A DNA stretch of 39,643 bases, from the NCBI GenBank assembly GCA_964388665.1, contig CAYMBJ010000036.1:1-39643 (forward strand), given 5' to 3'. The position numbers and the translations under genes were made by a program. The DNA comes from CALCCV01 sp964388665 (GTDB taxonomy: Bacteria > Bdellovibrionota > Bdellovibrionia > Bdellovibrionales > Bdellovibrionaceae). Below the pieces are notes generated by a model that worked only from the letters and a program-made list of their open reading frames with translations, did not search any database and was not told the DNA's origin. Of this stretch, positions 22,971 through 32,309 are shown piece after piece (position 1 is the stretch's first letter; each line of letters starts with the position of its first letter).

Positions 22971-24142
22971 ACGAGAATACGGAGCTCACCGAATTTCCCA
23001 AATTCACCGAGCTCACTGAGGTCACAGAGCTCACCGGGCTCAAAGAGCTTTTCGAGCCAGCTGAGATCAGCCAACTCGCGGCGCCAGTTCTTGTTGCGAG
23101 GAAAAGATCCGGACTGAGTGCGGTGACTCTTGTTAAATGGGCGGCGTTTTGGATAACCTCACTCGGCTTTTTACTAAAGGCAGATGACAGCAAAATTCAA
23201 GCATTGCTCAAAGACATCAAGCAGATCACTTTTCAAGGGCGCAACAGTCAATCTTCATTGTCGACCAATTTTGAAGCGGTTGTCTTTGTGAGCGAAAAGC
23301 GACACGCCCACTTTCATCAAGAGATCTACCGCGTGGACCTTATAACAAAAAAAGAGCGACGGATCACTTTTCAAACGGGAACGCTTGCAGAGCCACAAAT
23401 TCTCTTGGGTGACCAGATCGCCTATTTGTCGACAACGGATGAAGACAAAGAGCTCAGTGACACAGTTGTGCCTGCGGCGGGTTTGCCTCGAACAGAGATC
23501 TATCTGAGTGATGATCGAGGTCGTGAAATTGAACGTCTGACTGAAAATGCTGGTTTCGATGGCGCTTATGATCCAGGCAAAAATGCTTTTCAGTTGCGCT
23601 TTGCGATTCGCTGGCACGAGGGGCAATCGCAGATCGTGTCATTTGTTAATGATGGCAAAAATATCAACACTCCCAAGGTGGTGCTCTCTTCTACCAAGGC
23701 CCGCTATGTTGCATTGGATTCTATCGGGGAGTTTCTCTATTGGATCGAAGAGACTGGAGATCTCAAAGAGCAAAGTCTTTATCGAATGAAACTGGAAAAA
23801 ACGGGACCAATAACAAAGGTCAAGCGCAAGCTGATTGATTTTGCCGGTAAGGTGGAACGCATGAGCCTTGTCAATGAGGGCAAAAATATCATTTTCGGAT
23901 TCAAAGCTCAGGACCCCGATCAAAGTCTAATCGTGTCGGCCAACCTTGAAAACAAATGTGCTGTTTCGTTGTTGAGCCTTATTGACCAAGTGCAGTTTGG
24001 CAGTGCGGTCTCCAAGGACTCACAAGTGATGCTGACCTACGAGCGCAAAGTTCGTGACGAAACGCAGGTTTTTCTAGCCACCGTATCGGCAGATCTTGCA
24101 ACATGTCAGGAAACCGCTGTCAAAGGCGTCAATTTTAAGTAG
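22925..24142 (+). CDS. TolB-like beta-propeller protein with Leu-Thr-Glu repeat at the N-terminus
   Basis: 405 residues. The C-terminal 300 resemble TolB/PD40 propellers: repeated segments such as EIYRVDLITKKERRITFQTG and EIYLSDDRGREIERLTENAG alternate with strand-loop-strand blocks. A hydrophobic stretch (about residues 65-85, VTLVKWAAFWITSLGFLL) could be a signal sequence or membrane anchor. Ahead of it lies an odd degenerate repeat of ELTE-like units (about residues 12-43). ATG 22925 overlaps mutY by 46 nt and has no strong Shine-Dalgarno; an in-frame ATG at 22835 would overlap more. A shorter protein beginning just before the hydrophobic stretch would look like a normal secreted propeller, but I see no ATG, GTG or TTG well placed for it. 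Confidence 0.65.
   Translation: MAEYEEFKICRLTELNENTELTEFPKFTELTEVTELTGLKELFEPAEISQLAAPVLVARKRSGLSAVTLVKWAAFWITSLGFLLKADDSKIQALLKDIKQITFQGRNSQSSLSTNFEAVVFVSEKRHAHFHQEIYRVDLITKKERRITFQTGTLAEPQILLGDQIAYLSTTDEDKELSDTVVPAAGLPRTEIYLSDDRGREIERLTENAGFDGAYDPGKNAFQLRFAIRWHEGQSQIVSFVNDGKNINTPKVVLSSTKARYVALDSIGEFLYWIEETGDLKEQSLYRMKLEKTGPITKVKRKLIDFAGKVERMSLVNEGKNIIFGFKAQDPDQSLIVSANLENKCAVSLLSLIDQVQFGSAVSKDSQVMLTYERKVRDETQVFLATVSADLATCQETAVKGVNFK
22957..23053 (+). repeat. Degenerate tandem repeat of 9-bp units, CTCACYGAG-like
   Basis: Units such as CTCACTGAG, CTCACCGAA, TTCACCGAG and CTCACTGAG, CTCACCGGG recur about nine times in one frame and encode the (L/F)T(E/G) repeat of the beta-propeller gene. The first unit lies within the last codons of mutY. 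Confidence 0.7.
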
Positions 24143-24225
24143 ATGTCTTTGTTTCATCTGACTTCAATGATAACATTTTCGAAGAAGGCCGACCTAACTT
24201 TTGCGGCACTTCTAAGGAGATCATC

Positions 24226-24789
24226 ATGTCGTCAGCAAAGCTCCTCAGCTGGATCGTTGGGTCCTTCGCAATTTTGTGGATCTGTCCCATAGTATTTGCG
24301 GCTCCCTATCCTGGGGCGGGTAGCTCTGCACTCATGGATCCAGAAAAGCAATTGTCTTGGCAAAAGCATGGCTTTGCTTTGGATTTAAAAGATTCTCCAT
24401 GGATGATGTCCAATTCGACGCAAGTGAACGAAAAGGAATTCAACCTAAGTCTCTTGATGGACCCCAAAATGCAGCGAAAGAACTCAAAACTTTCTCTGAG
24501 AATCGAAGAGATCAAGCCGAAGCAAGATCTCAATGCACTCACAAAAAAATGGATCCGCGAATACCCCATTCTCGGTTTCCAGTGGTTGCAAACTAAAGAG
24601 GCTACGGTCAAAGGGCAAAAAGCCATCGTGGTCGATTTTTATCAAAAAACCAAAGGCATACAGCTGCGCCAAGTTTTGATGCGTGACGGTCAACGTTTGG
24701 CTGTTTTCACTTGTTCGGATAGAAGAGAAACCTTTGTACAGACTTTGAGTCAATGCAATGCCGTTGTTCAAAGTTTTCAGTGGAAATAG
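24226..24789 (+). CDS. Small secreted protein, unknown function
   Basis: 187 residues, family not recognised. A signal peptide (about residues 1-25, ending VFAAP) indicates export. The mature part has mixed alpha/beta character, with two cysteines (in FTCSDR and SQCNAV) that may form one disulfide. The layout, with strands in the LSLRIEEI and KAIVVDFYQK segments, recalls small periplasmic proteins that judge lipid or peptide binding, but nothing specific is supported. TAAGGAG lies 6-7 nt before the ATG. valS follows after 13 nt, suggesting cotranscription. Confidence 0.8.
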   Translation: MSSAKLLSWIVGSFAILWICPIVFAAPYPGAGSSALMDPEKQLSWQKHGFALDLKDSPWMMSNSTQVNEKEFNLSLLMDPKMQRKNSKLSLRIEEIKPKQDLNALTKKWIREYPILGFQWLQTKEATVKGQKAIVVDFYQKTKGIQLRQVLMRDGQRLAVFTCSDRRETFVQTLSQCNAVVQSFQWK

Positions 24790-24802
24790 ATGAGGGGCGA
24801 AT

Positions 24803-27517
24803 ATGGAGAATCAAGAAGAAGAAAAATCTGGCACTCCTGCGACCTCGCTGACTGACCGCTACCAACCCGAAGAGGTGGAGGCCCGCCTCTACAAGTGGTG
24901 GGAGGAGAGCGGCTTTTTTAAAGCGCAGGACAAGAGCACGAAGCCACCCTTTTCAATTATTTTACCTCCGCCCAATGTGACCGGGCAGCTGCATATGGGT
25001 CATGCCCTGGATCACTCGATTCAGGATCTGCTGGTTCGCTGGAAGCGAATGTTAGGATTTAATGTTTTGTGGTTGCCTGGAACGGATCACGCAGGCATCG
25101 CCACCCAGACAGTGGTGGAGCGAGAGCTCAAAAAGCAGGGAACCAGTCGCACTCAGCTGGGGCGTGAGGCATTTGTCGAAAAGGTTTGGGATTGGAAGCA
25201 TCAGTACGGAGACCGAATTTGTCAACAGATGCGCCGCCTCGGGGACTCGGTGGATTGGGACCGTGCGGTTTTTACGCTTGATGAAAATGTTTCGCAATCA
25301 GTAAAGCGCGTGTTTGTTGCTCTTCACAAAAAGGGCTGGATCTATCGCGGTCGTCGTCTCGTGAATTGGAGTGCGCCTCTAGAGACTGCAATCTCAGATC
25401 TTGAGGTGGAGCACAAGCAGGTCAAAGGATCGCTGTATCACATTCGCTATCCGGTGGAAGGTTCTGATCAAGTTTTGGTGGTGGCCACCACCCGGCCCGA
25501 AACTCTTTTGGGCGATTCGGCTGTTGCTGTTCACCCGGAAGATGAACGTTACAAAAGTCTCATAGGCAAAAATGTGCTACTGCCCCTCACTAAACGCAAG
25601 ATCCGTATCATTGGCGACTCCTTTGTTGATCGCGAATTTGGTTCGGGGGTGGTTAAGATCACTCCGGCGCATGACTTCAACGATTACAAGGTGGGCGTCA
25701 CCCACAATTTGGAATTTATCAATATTTTGACCAAGCAAGGTTTGCTCAATGAAAATGCGGGAGCCTATGCAGGTCTTAAAGTCACTGAGGCACGTAAAAA
25801 AGTACTTGAAGACCTAACGGCACTCGGTCTTTTTGAAAAAGAAGAGCCGCATATTCACTCGGTCGGTCACTGCTCGCGCTCGGGAGCCGTGGTGGAGCCG
25901 TTTTTGTCGGATCAGTGGTTTGTAAAAACGGATCAACTCGCAGTTCCTGCTCGCCGAGTGGTGGAGTCGGGCACTATTCGCTTTGAACCGGAATCTTGGA
26001 CTAAGGTATATTTGCATTGGATGAGCATCATTGAAGACTGGTGCATTTCACGCCAATTGTGGTGGGGACATCGCATCCCAGCGTGGCACTGTCAGGCCTG
26101 CCAGCACATTACAGTGGCTGAGGAATCCGTGAAAGAGTGCGAAAAGTGCAATTCAAAAGAGGTTCGTCAAGATGAAGATGTGCTCGACACTTGGTTCAGT
26201 TCGGCACTTTGGCCCTTTTCGACGATGGGCTGGCCGCAAGACACGGAGCTGCAAAAGACCTTTTACCCCACCAGCTACTTGGTGACTGGGCATGACATCA
26301 TTTTCTTTTGGGTTTCGCGAATGATCATGATGGGGCTTGAGTTTAAGAAGGATGTACCGTTTCGTACAGTGTATGTGCATGGACTCGTACGCGACTCTCA
26401 GGGCCGAAAGATGTCCAAGAGCGTGGGCAATGTTGTGGACCCGGTTGAAATGATCGACAAATACGGAGCCGATGCATTGCGCTTTTCGCTCTTAAGTCAT
26501 CTGCATTCTGGCAAAGACACCAAGTTCAGCGAGCAGCGCCTCGAAGGGCACCGCAATTTTATGAATAAGATATGGAATGCGACCCGATTTATCTTGAGTC
26601 ATATTCAAGATCGCATGGAGCCGCAGTTTTATTTACAGCCGAGCAGCGAAGTAACGACCTCTGTATTTGACCAGTGGATCGTCAAAAAATTAGAGGATCT
26701 TGAACTCAAGGTGCGCGATTCCATGGAGTCTGAGAGATTTTCAGATGCAGCGAATGCCATTTATCAGTTTGTTTGGTACGAATTCTGTGATTGGTCCATT
26801 GAGTTTTCTAAGCCGGTCTTTGCCGCCCAGGCTAGTGAAGCCGAAGGTCGTGCGGCCACTCAGTATGTGATGGTTCATGTACTCAACCGCGTTTTAAAGA
26901 TGCTCCACCCCTTTTGCCCCTTTGTCACTGAAGAGCTCTATCAAAAGCTGCCGCTCAAAAATAAGAGCTGCTCGGTCGACACCTATCCTTCAGTAGAAAA
27001 CGACAAGGAGTTTTTGTCCTTGGGCTCCGCCCAGTCAGCCTTTGAAGTGGATCTTTTAAAAGAGGTCATCGCTGCGGTTCGCAACATTCGTGGCGAAAAT
27101 CGCATCAGCCCTTCAGAAAAAGTGGCCCTGCGTTTGGCAACCGATGCGGCCACTCAAAAGGTGCTGGATCGCCATCGCACCACGCTGATGAATTTAGCTC
27201 GTGCAGCCACAGTCGAAATTGGCGATGCTTGGGAAGCAAAAAAATGCGCTTTGATGCCCGTTACTGTCAAGGAGGCCACCATACAGGTGATCATTCCACT
27301 TGAGGGGCTGGTGGATTTTAATGAAGAGATCAAACGCATACAGAAGGCCATCGAAAAGCTAAACAAAGATGTGAATCTTTTGTCAGCAAAGCTCAACAAC
27401 GAAAAATTCATCGCCAATGCAGATGAAGATGTGGTTGCAGCTGACCGAGAGTTGTTGATGGCTTCAAAAGAAAAGCTGATTTTTTTAGACGACGCCCTTG
27501 CGCGATTTAAAAATTAG
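24803..27517 (+). CDS. valS: Valyl-tRNA synthetase
   Basis: 904 residues, complete class Ia synthetase that charges tRNA-Val. HMGH (the HIGH motif) is at 64-67 in PPPNVTGQLHMGHALDH. KMSKS is at 536-540 in GRKMSKSVGNVVDP. The CP1 editing domain lies between them, including the TTRPETLLGD and THSVGH-type segments. A zinc-finger-like group (CQACQH...CEKCNS) appears near 432-450. The anticodon-binding domain and the C-terminal coiled coil (about 835-900, RIQKAIEKLNKDVNLLSAKL) are present, so tRNA binding should be normal. GAGGGG lies 6 nt before the ATG. The stop codon lies inside an 18-bp stem-loop. Confidence 0.97.
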   Translation: MENQEEEKSGTPATSLTDRYQPEEVEARLYKWWEESGFFKAQDKSTKPPFSIILPPPNVTGQLHMGHALDHSIQDLLVRWKRMLGFNVLWLPGTDHAGIATQTVVERELKKQGTSRTQLGREAFVEKVWDWKHQYGDRICQQMRRLGDSVDWDRAVFTLDENVSQSVKRVFVALHKKGWIYRGRRLVNWSAPLETAISDLEVEHKQVKGSLYHIRYPVEGSDQVLVVATTRPETLLGDSAVAVHPEDERYKSLIGKNVLLPLTKRKIRIIGDSFVDREFGSGVVKITPAHDFNDYKVGVTHNLEFINILTKQGLLNENAGAYAGLKVTEARKKVLEDLTALGLFEKEEPHIHSVGHCSRSGAVVEPFLSDQWFVKTDQLAVPARRVVESGTIRFEPESWTKVYLHWMSIIEDWCISRQLWWGHRIPAWHCQACQHITVAEESVKECEKCNSKEVRQDEDVLDTWFSSALWPFSTMGWPQDTELQKTFYPTSYLVTGHDIIFFWVSRMIMMGLEFKKDVPFRTVYVHGLVRDSQGRKMSKSVGNVVDPVEMIDKYGADALRFSLLSHLHSGKDTKFSEQRLEGHRNFMNKIWNATRFILSHIQDRMEPQFYLQPSSEVTTSVFDQWIVKKLEDLELKVRDSMESERFSDAANAIYQFVWYEFCDWSIEFSKPVFAAQASEAEGRAATQYVMVHVLNRVLKMLHPFCPFVTEELYQKLPLKNKSCSVDTYPSVENDKEFLSLGSAQSAFEVDLLKEVIAAVRNIRGENRISPSEKVALRLATDAATQKVLDRHRTTLMNLARAATVEIGDAWEAKKCALMPVTVKEATIQVIIPLEGLVDFNEEIKRIQKAIEKLNKDVNLLSAKLNNEKFIANADEDVVAADRELLMASKEKLIFLDDALARFKN

Positions 27518-27565
27518 GGCGTGTTTGCAATTCAACTTAATGAGTAAAATTGCAAACACGCCCTA
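27515..27565. terminator. Perfect 18-bp stem-loop between convergent genes
   Basis: Positions 27515-27532 (TAGGGCGTGTTTGCAATT) are exactly complementary to 27548-27565, with a 15-nt loop. The stem contains the valS stop codon. No T-run follows on either strand, so it may work as an RNA 3'-end stabiliser or a factor-dependent terminator rather than an intrinsic one. It separates valS from the convergent 27594-30053 gene. Confidence 0.65.
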
Positions 27566-27593
27566 GGTCGGCTATTCAATGGTCACGACGATT

Positions 27594-30053
27594 TTATCTT
27601 TTAATTGAATTGTATCCAATGGTGTCAAAACACCTCAGTTCAGACATTTTTTCTGCAATGGCATTGGCATAAATACCATCGCCATCGATAAGATCTTTCA
27701 TTCTTCTTGAATAAAGAGGCTCTTTCTCCACTACGCCATCGCTAAGTCTCTTCTCTCCGTAGCAGTGGTTGATCACCGTAAAGTCCTCTTCGTTCAATCG
27801 TTCAAACATCGGTCGTATCATTTTACACATAGATCGTACGGCAGAAAAGTGATCAAATGCCGACATATAGTATCTCAATAAACCTGTGAGAACAGAGCAC
27901 GTCTCGCCGCTCGCCGCAGCAGTCACTTTGAAATCTTTCAATTTTTGAGCGAACTTATCGCTAGCTGCCAAGGGCAGTACATTGGTTCCAAGAGCCAGCA
28001 TAAAGTCATCCTTATCTTCCTGAGTACCATTGATATGGAAGTTTGAGGCGGGTTTGCCACCAGAAAAAATCGTTTCCCGCATAACTCGATCATAAAGTTC
28101 CTTCAATTGACTTTTAAAAATATCTCGTTCTTCTTCCGCACGTTTCATATGATATCCAAACCATGCAAAAAGAGGAGAGTTGGGCGCAGACCTGTTCTTT
28201 TCCAGGCGTTGCAAAGGATGAGTAAACCCCCAAATTTTGTTTGTAACCCTTTTTACAGCATTCACACCATTGCCATGGAAAATTTGATAGCGGAGGTCAT
28301 TTAGTTTCTCAACTCCGCTTTCGGATCTGGCAAAGACTCCATCATCATAAGACTCATCAAAGCCGGAATCATCATTTAGCAGAACATCCAAGGCCTTGCC
28401 GAATTCCAAGCTCGCCTGACTGCCTTGAGAAACGACATCTGAGCGTCGCAAGACCTCTGCTAGTGGAGGGAAGCTTTTGGCAAGTTCCTGAAGGTCCTTG
28501 CTGTAGGATTCGAGCATTCCAGTAAGATAGTTAAAAGTGGATTTAATTGTGGATTCCAATTCTCTTGTTTGACTGAGGCATTGCGTGAAGCTGGCGTCAT
28601 TTTCGAATCCAGGGATAGGAAAAATAACCATCCCTATAGGAGCAGTGACCTCTTTCAATTTTGGAACAACCAGTCTACGCAAGGTTCCATCTCCTAGGTC
28701 AGTTTCAAATTTGTCTCCCAGAATCTCCAGATCTTTTACAAATTGCGACAAAAGCGTTTCTGCTCCGCCTTCATCGCGACTTACAAAGCGTTTTCCGCGA
28801 CGGCACAGCTCAACTTCATCTCCTTTTGCAGCTCCCAAAATCTCAAAGGACTTGACGAACTTTTGCCGGTAGTCTTTGAATCTTTGAATCGTGTCATAAT
28901 ATTGTTTTGCCTTGATCGCACTTGGATCATTTGCATTGAGAGTCCGCCTGATAAACTTCATCGCAGGTTCGAACTTAGCGGCCACTGAGTTCATAAAAAT
29001 TTCTCGAGTTCGCACATCCACCAAATATTTCATTTTGGTATCAACCTTTACCAATTGGCAAACGCCGGTAACCAATGCCTTGCGAGTCTCAGGCTTTGAC
29101 ATATCAACCTCTCCCGACTGCATATAATTGAGTACCGTCGAAATGGCCTGCGTGGTCGCTTTGCCGCCCACAACAATGGCTTTTATATATGGCGTCGCAA
29201 CGCCAAACGAGGCGGCCATATTTGCAATCGGCAAAAGTCCGTCTACAAGCTTTACCACATTCTGTGCCATTGAAAGTGAGGAGTCCGTGGGCTGCCCACA
29301 GCGAGCACGCACAGATCCTCCCTCACCAAAAGCCTCGGCAAGGTCAAGGCCACCACTGATCACCGTATTTACATGCTCCTGGAGCTTGGCCAACTCATCC
29401 TTATTAGGGATATCTAGGCCAGCCGTCGACTCTTTAAATAATTTGATTTCGGCATAGGCTTTTTCAATTTCACCAAATTTCTTTCCTAGGTCGTTCTCAG
29501 GTGCCTCTTGAGCGTGACAATCCTTAAGCTCCAAAGAAGTGCGAATTTCATTCAAAGTGTTTTCAAATGCAATGTAAGGGCTTTTTTCAAAAATTTCGCA
29601 CTTCAGTTCATCTTCAGAGAAAGCGGCCAAACTGTCCGCAGTGTTGCTATTTTTTAAGTCTGTCAATAGGCCTTGACTCACTGGAGGCAAACTCGCATTG
29701 CGCGAGGCCGCGCCCGTAGTGGTCCCAACTAAATCTCTACGATCAGAAGCAGCTCGCCCTCCGCTGAAACTGGAATTCTCCTTAACTTCTTCTGAAACGG
29801 AAATGTTTTCATCTGAAGCGGGTATCACTTCTGAAATTACCAAAGCCTCGCCAATTTGGCTTTTTGAACGCGCTCCTGCTTCCTCAAGTCCATCAATTAC
29901 GTCAATTCCGAATGTATCTAAGTTGAAGGTGGGCAGATTATTATTATAATTAAGTTCTTGAGCCTGGGAGGTATCCGCAGTTGCAAAAACTGCCACAACA
30001 GAAAAACAAAATGCAAAACTAAAGAAGGCAAGACCAGCAGATTCTTTTCGCAT
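27594..30053 (-). CDS. Large secreted protein of unknown function (819 residues)
   Basis: I do not recognise any domain. The protein begins with a clear Sec signal peptide (residues 1-31, ending TSQAQ). A low-complexity region of about 100 residues follows, rich in Glu, Ser and Ala. The rest is mainly helical and soluble, with about ten scattered cysteines (for example LKCEIFEKS, LKDCHAQE, RARCGQP, GVCQLVK, ELCRRGK, FTQCLSQ) in an extracytoplasmic setting. No catalytic motif, membrane helix or anchor is visible. The ATG has GGAG 9 nt upstream, and a promoter-like pair lies at 30125-30152. It stands alone between valS and the thiamine importer. Confidence 0.85.
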   Translation of the reverse strand: MRKESAGLAFFSFAFCFSVVAVFATADTSQAQELNYNNNLPTFNLDTFGIDVIDGLEEAGARSKSQIGEALVISEVIPASDENISVSEEVKENSSFSGGRAASDRRDLVGTTTGAASRNASLPPVSQGLLTDLKNSNTADSLAAFSEDELKCEIFEKSPYIAFENTLNEIRTSLELKDCHAQEAPENDLGKKFGEIEKAYAEIKLFKESTAGLDIPNKDELAKLQEHVNTVISGGLDLAEAFGEGGSVRARCGQPTDSSLSMAQNVVKLVDGLLPIANMAASFGVATPYIKAIVVGGKATTQAISTVLNYMQSGEVDMSKPETRKALVTGVCQLVKVDTKMKYLVDVRTREIFMNSVAAKFEPAMKFIRRTLNANDPSAIKAKQYYDTIQRFKDYRQKFVKSFEILGAAKGDEVELCRRGKRFVSRDEGGAETLLSQFVKDLEILGDKFETDLGDGTLRRLVVPKLKEVTAPIGMVIFPIPGFENDASFTQCLSQTRELESTIKSTFNYLTGMLESYSKDLQELAKSFPPLAEVLRRSDVVSQGSQASLEFGKALDVLLNDDSGFDESYDDGVFARSESGVEKLNDLRYQIFHGNGVNAVKRVTNKIWGFTHPLQRLEKNRSAPNSPLFAWFGYHMKRAEEERDIFKSQLKELYDRVMRETIFSGGKPASNFHINGTQEDKDDFMLALGTNVLPLAASDKFAQKLKDFKVTAAASGETCSVLTGLLRYYMSAFDHFSAVRSMCKMIRPMFERLNEEDFTVINHCYGEKRLSDGVVEKEPLYSRRMKDLIDGDGIYANAIAEKMSELRCFDTIGYNSIKR

Positions 30054-30124
30054 ATTTTAGCACTCCATAGTATTGAGAAAAAACGTGCCTCAAGTGGCAA
30101 TTGTCCGTACCTCGTGAGGAGAGC

Positions 30125-30152
30125 ACAATATGTGCCATAGTGAGGGCGTCAA
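30125..30152 (-). promoter_or_regulatory. Possible promoter of the 819-residue secreted protein gene
   Basis: Read on the minus strand, TTGACG (30152-30147) and TATTGT (30130-30125) are separated by 16 nt, about 70 nt upstream of the ATG at 30053. Five of six -35 and four of six -10 positions fit the sigma-70 consensus. This is a by-eye call. Confidence 0.35.
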
Positions 30153-30211
30153 AGTTGCAATACAACTGTCAATAGTATTTACAGGTGACAACTTTAGCGT
30201 CGCCGCCATCA

Positions 30212-30859
30212 TCAATGGGCCGCGGAATCGACGAGACGTCCCTTGTTGATTCGCACCTTGTGATCGGCAAGAGCCTTGAGATCTTCTTGGTCATGGGTCA
30301 CGAGCAGCGTGGGAATACTTTCTTTGGCCACTATATTTTTAACCAGCTCCCGGGCGCTGGTGCGATATTCGATGTCGAGGCTGGCAAAGGGTTCATCTAA
30401 AAATAAAAATCGTGGCCGAGTGATGAGCGCGCGCGCCAGAGCAATTCGCTGCTTTTCGCCACCAGATAGCAAATGACCTTTGCGATGAGCAAATCCAGAG
30501 AGATTAAGAGTTTCTTCGAAGGTCTGCAGCCGTTCGCGGAATTCTGTTTTTTCCATTTTACGTGCGCGAGCGGCAAACTCGATATTTTCAAAACCCGTGA
30601 GATGAGGAAAAATTTCGTAGGATTGAAACACCATGCCGATGTGCCGATAGGGCGGGACCAGCTCGTGCATTTTCAACTTGCCATGGATCCACTCCAGACT
30701 GGGGCACGAATCGGTGCCGAGCAAAACACGCAGGCACGAACTCTTGCCGGAGCCACTGGGGCCGATCAAGGCCGTGACTCCAGTGTCTCGAATCTCGAAC
30801 TCATCGATATGGAGACTGAAGTCGCCATAGTCTTTGAATAAATTTTTGACCAAAGACAT
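30212..30859 (-). CDS. thiQ: Thiamine ABC importer ATPase ThiQ
   Basis: 215 residues, a short single-domain ABC ATPase as usual for ThiQ. Walker A GPSGSGKSS is at 33-41, signature LSGGEKQR at 131-138, Walker B FLFLDEPFASLD at 151-162, and the H-loop is LVTHDQED. It energises uptake of thiamine or its phosphates with the adjacent permease and binding protein. ATG 30859 has GGGAG 6 nt upstream and overlaps the end of thiP by 59 nt. The ATPase alone could serve an iron or polyamine importer; the assignment rests on ThiB next door. It is the last gene of the operon. Confidence 0.85.
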   Translation of the reverse strand: MSLVKNLFKDYGDFSLHIDEFEIRDTGVTALIGPSGSGKSSCLRVLLGTDSCPSLEWIHGKLKMHELVPPYRHIGMVFQSYEIFPHLTGFENIEFAARARKMEKTEFRERLQTFEETLNLSGFAHRKGHLLSGGEKQRIALARALITRPRFLFLDEPFASLDIEYRTSARELVKNIVAKESIPTLLVTHDQEDLKALADHKVRINKGRLVDSAAH

Positions 30860-32309
30860 TAAATACTCCCATAAAAAAATACAATACCAGACTTGCCAAG
30901 AATAGCCACAGTAGGCTCAATTGCGTTGCCGGAAAAATTCGATAGCTTCCCAGTAGCGAGTCAATCTTCATAGCCAGGGTCATACTTTGAAGTCCGATCA
31001 CTGAGGAAATGGCAAAGTCACCACTTGCCCACACGGCACTCAGGCCACTCAAGAAACAGAGATTGGGCCAGATCTGCGGCAAGATCACACCTGTCAGGCT
31101 TTGCCAGCTGCTGGCGCCCATGCGTGCACTCTCAGTAAATTGGCTCTGTAGGTCCTTTAAGGCAGGGATGAAATTGAGTTTTAGTAAAAATGGCAAAGCA
31201 CAGTAAGTGCAGGCCACAGCCACGGCCCAAGAAAACGACCAAAACTCACGCGCAGAAAAAAGCGCAATCATGGCAACGGCGACAAAAGCTTGTGATGGAG
31301 AAACCAATCGCCGCCAAATGTCTGTGTGTTGTTTTAAAATAAAGAAGCAATAGATCAAGCCCACCAAGGCCATCAGCGTCAGGGCGCCTGTCAATAGGCT
31401 CACCCACAGAGTGTGCGCACTCAACTGCACTATTGTTTCTATTGATACGGGAAACTCATGAGTCCATTGCAAAGACACCGCAATCTGCTGAGCATAGGCC
31501 AAACTCAAGAGCAAGCTTGGTAGGCAAAAAAGGCTCAACCAAAGCCATCGTTGATACGGCACAGTTTTTTGCCACAGCGACTGTTTCATTGTCTGTGGTG
31601 CATGCTGCGGATTCCAAAAGAATAAAAACAAAAACAGAGATTGTACCGCACCAATTGCAAAAGCCGCCTGCCAATTGTTTTCGATACGAATCTTTTCATA
31701 AATCAGCACTTCAAGATTGGTGCCTTTGCCGCCGCCAAGTGCCAAGGGGACGCTAAAGCTTGTGAATGCAGTCACAAAAATAAGAAAAAGAAAATTGAGC
31801 AGAAGTGGCCGCCACTGCGGCAAGAGCACCCGATAGAAAGTCAAAAAACTGGAAGCTCCGAGCAAATAAGCGACCTCCATCTGTTGCGAGAGTTCACTGA
31901 GAGTGTGGCGAGCAAGGAGCACACTCACAAAGCCCGAAAATGCAAAGATGTGAGCAAGTGTGACCCCCAAATTGCCCATGGGAAAGGGTTCGATCAGAGC
32001 CAACAAGCTTAGCACCAAAAAAAGTGGTGGCAAAAAGCTGGGCAGCAGCAACAACAGATCCATCGCCCGTCTTGTTCGAGGGTAGGTAGAGAGTGATAAA
32101 AGTGCCAGTGCACCGAGGGCGCCCGTCATCACGCCAAAAAGCGATGACAAGAGGGCTTGGGTGAAGGCGTTTTGCAAAGCCCATTGGATATCTGGAGTGA
32201 GAGAGAGTGCTGGCGAAATTTCGGAGCCAAACAGGACGATTCCTGGCAAGAAAATGTAAATGAGTGCCAGGGCTATTGAAAGCGCGAGCGTGACCAAAGG
32301 TCGACCCAT
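30801..32309 (-). CDS. thiP: Thiamine ABC importer permease ThiP
   Basis: 502 residues with about twelve membrane helices in two fused permease halves. Each half has the EAA-type cytoplasmic loop (AYLLGASSFLTFYRVLLPQWRP near 150-170, and ARMGASSWQSLTGVILPQIWP near 394-414), as in ThiP and FbpB. It forms the channel with ThiQ at the inner membrane. The start overlaps the binding-protein gene by 37 nt. The Shine-Dalgarno is weak, pointing to translational coupling. Confidence 0.87.
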   Translation of the reverse strand: MGRPLVTLALSIALALIYIFLPGIVLFGSEISPALSLTPDIQWALQNAFTQALLSSLFGVMTGALGALALLSLSTYPRTRRAMDLLLLLPSFLPPLFLVLSLLALIEPFPMGNLGVTLAHIFAFSGFVSVLLARHTLSELSQQMEVAYLLGASSFLTFYRVLLPQWRPLLLNFLFLIFVTAFTSFSVPLALGGGKGTNLEVLIYEKIRIENNWQAAFAIGAVQSLFLFLFFWNPQHAPQTMKQSLWQKTVPYQRWLWLSLFCLPSLLLSLAYAQQIAVSLQWTHEFPVSIETIVQLSAHTLWVSLLTGALTLMALVGLIYCFFILKQHTDIWRRLVSPSQAFVAVAMIALFSAREFWSFSWAVAVACTYCALPFLLKLNFIPALKDLQSQFTESARMGASSWQSLTGVILPQIWPNLCFLSGLSAVWASGDFAISSVIGLQSMTLAMKIDSLLGSYRIFPATQLSLLWLFLASLVLYFFMGVFNVFGQKFIQRLWRLQSPYR

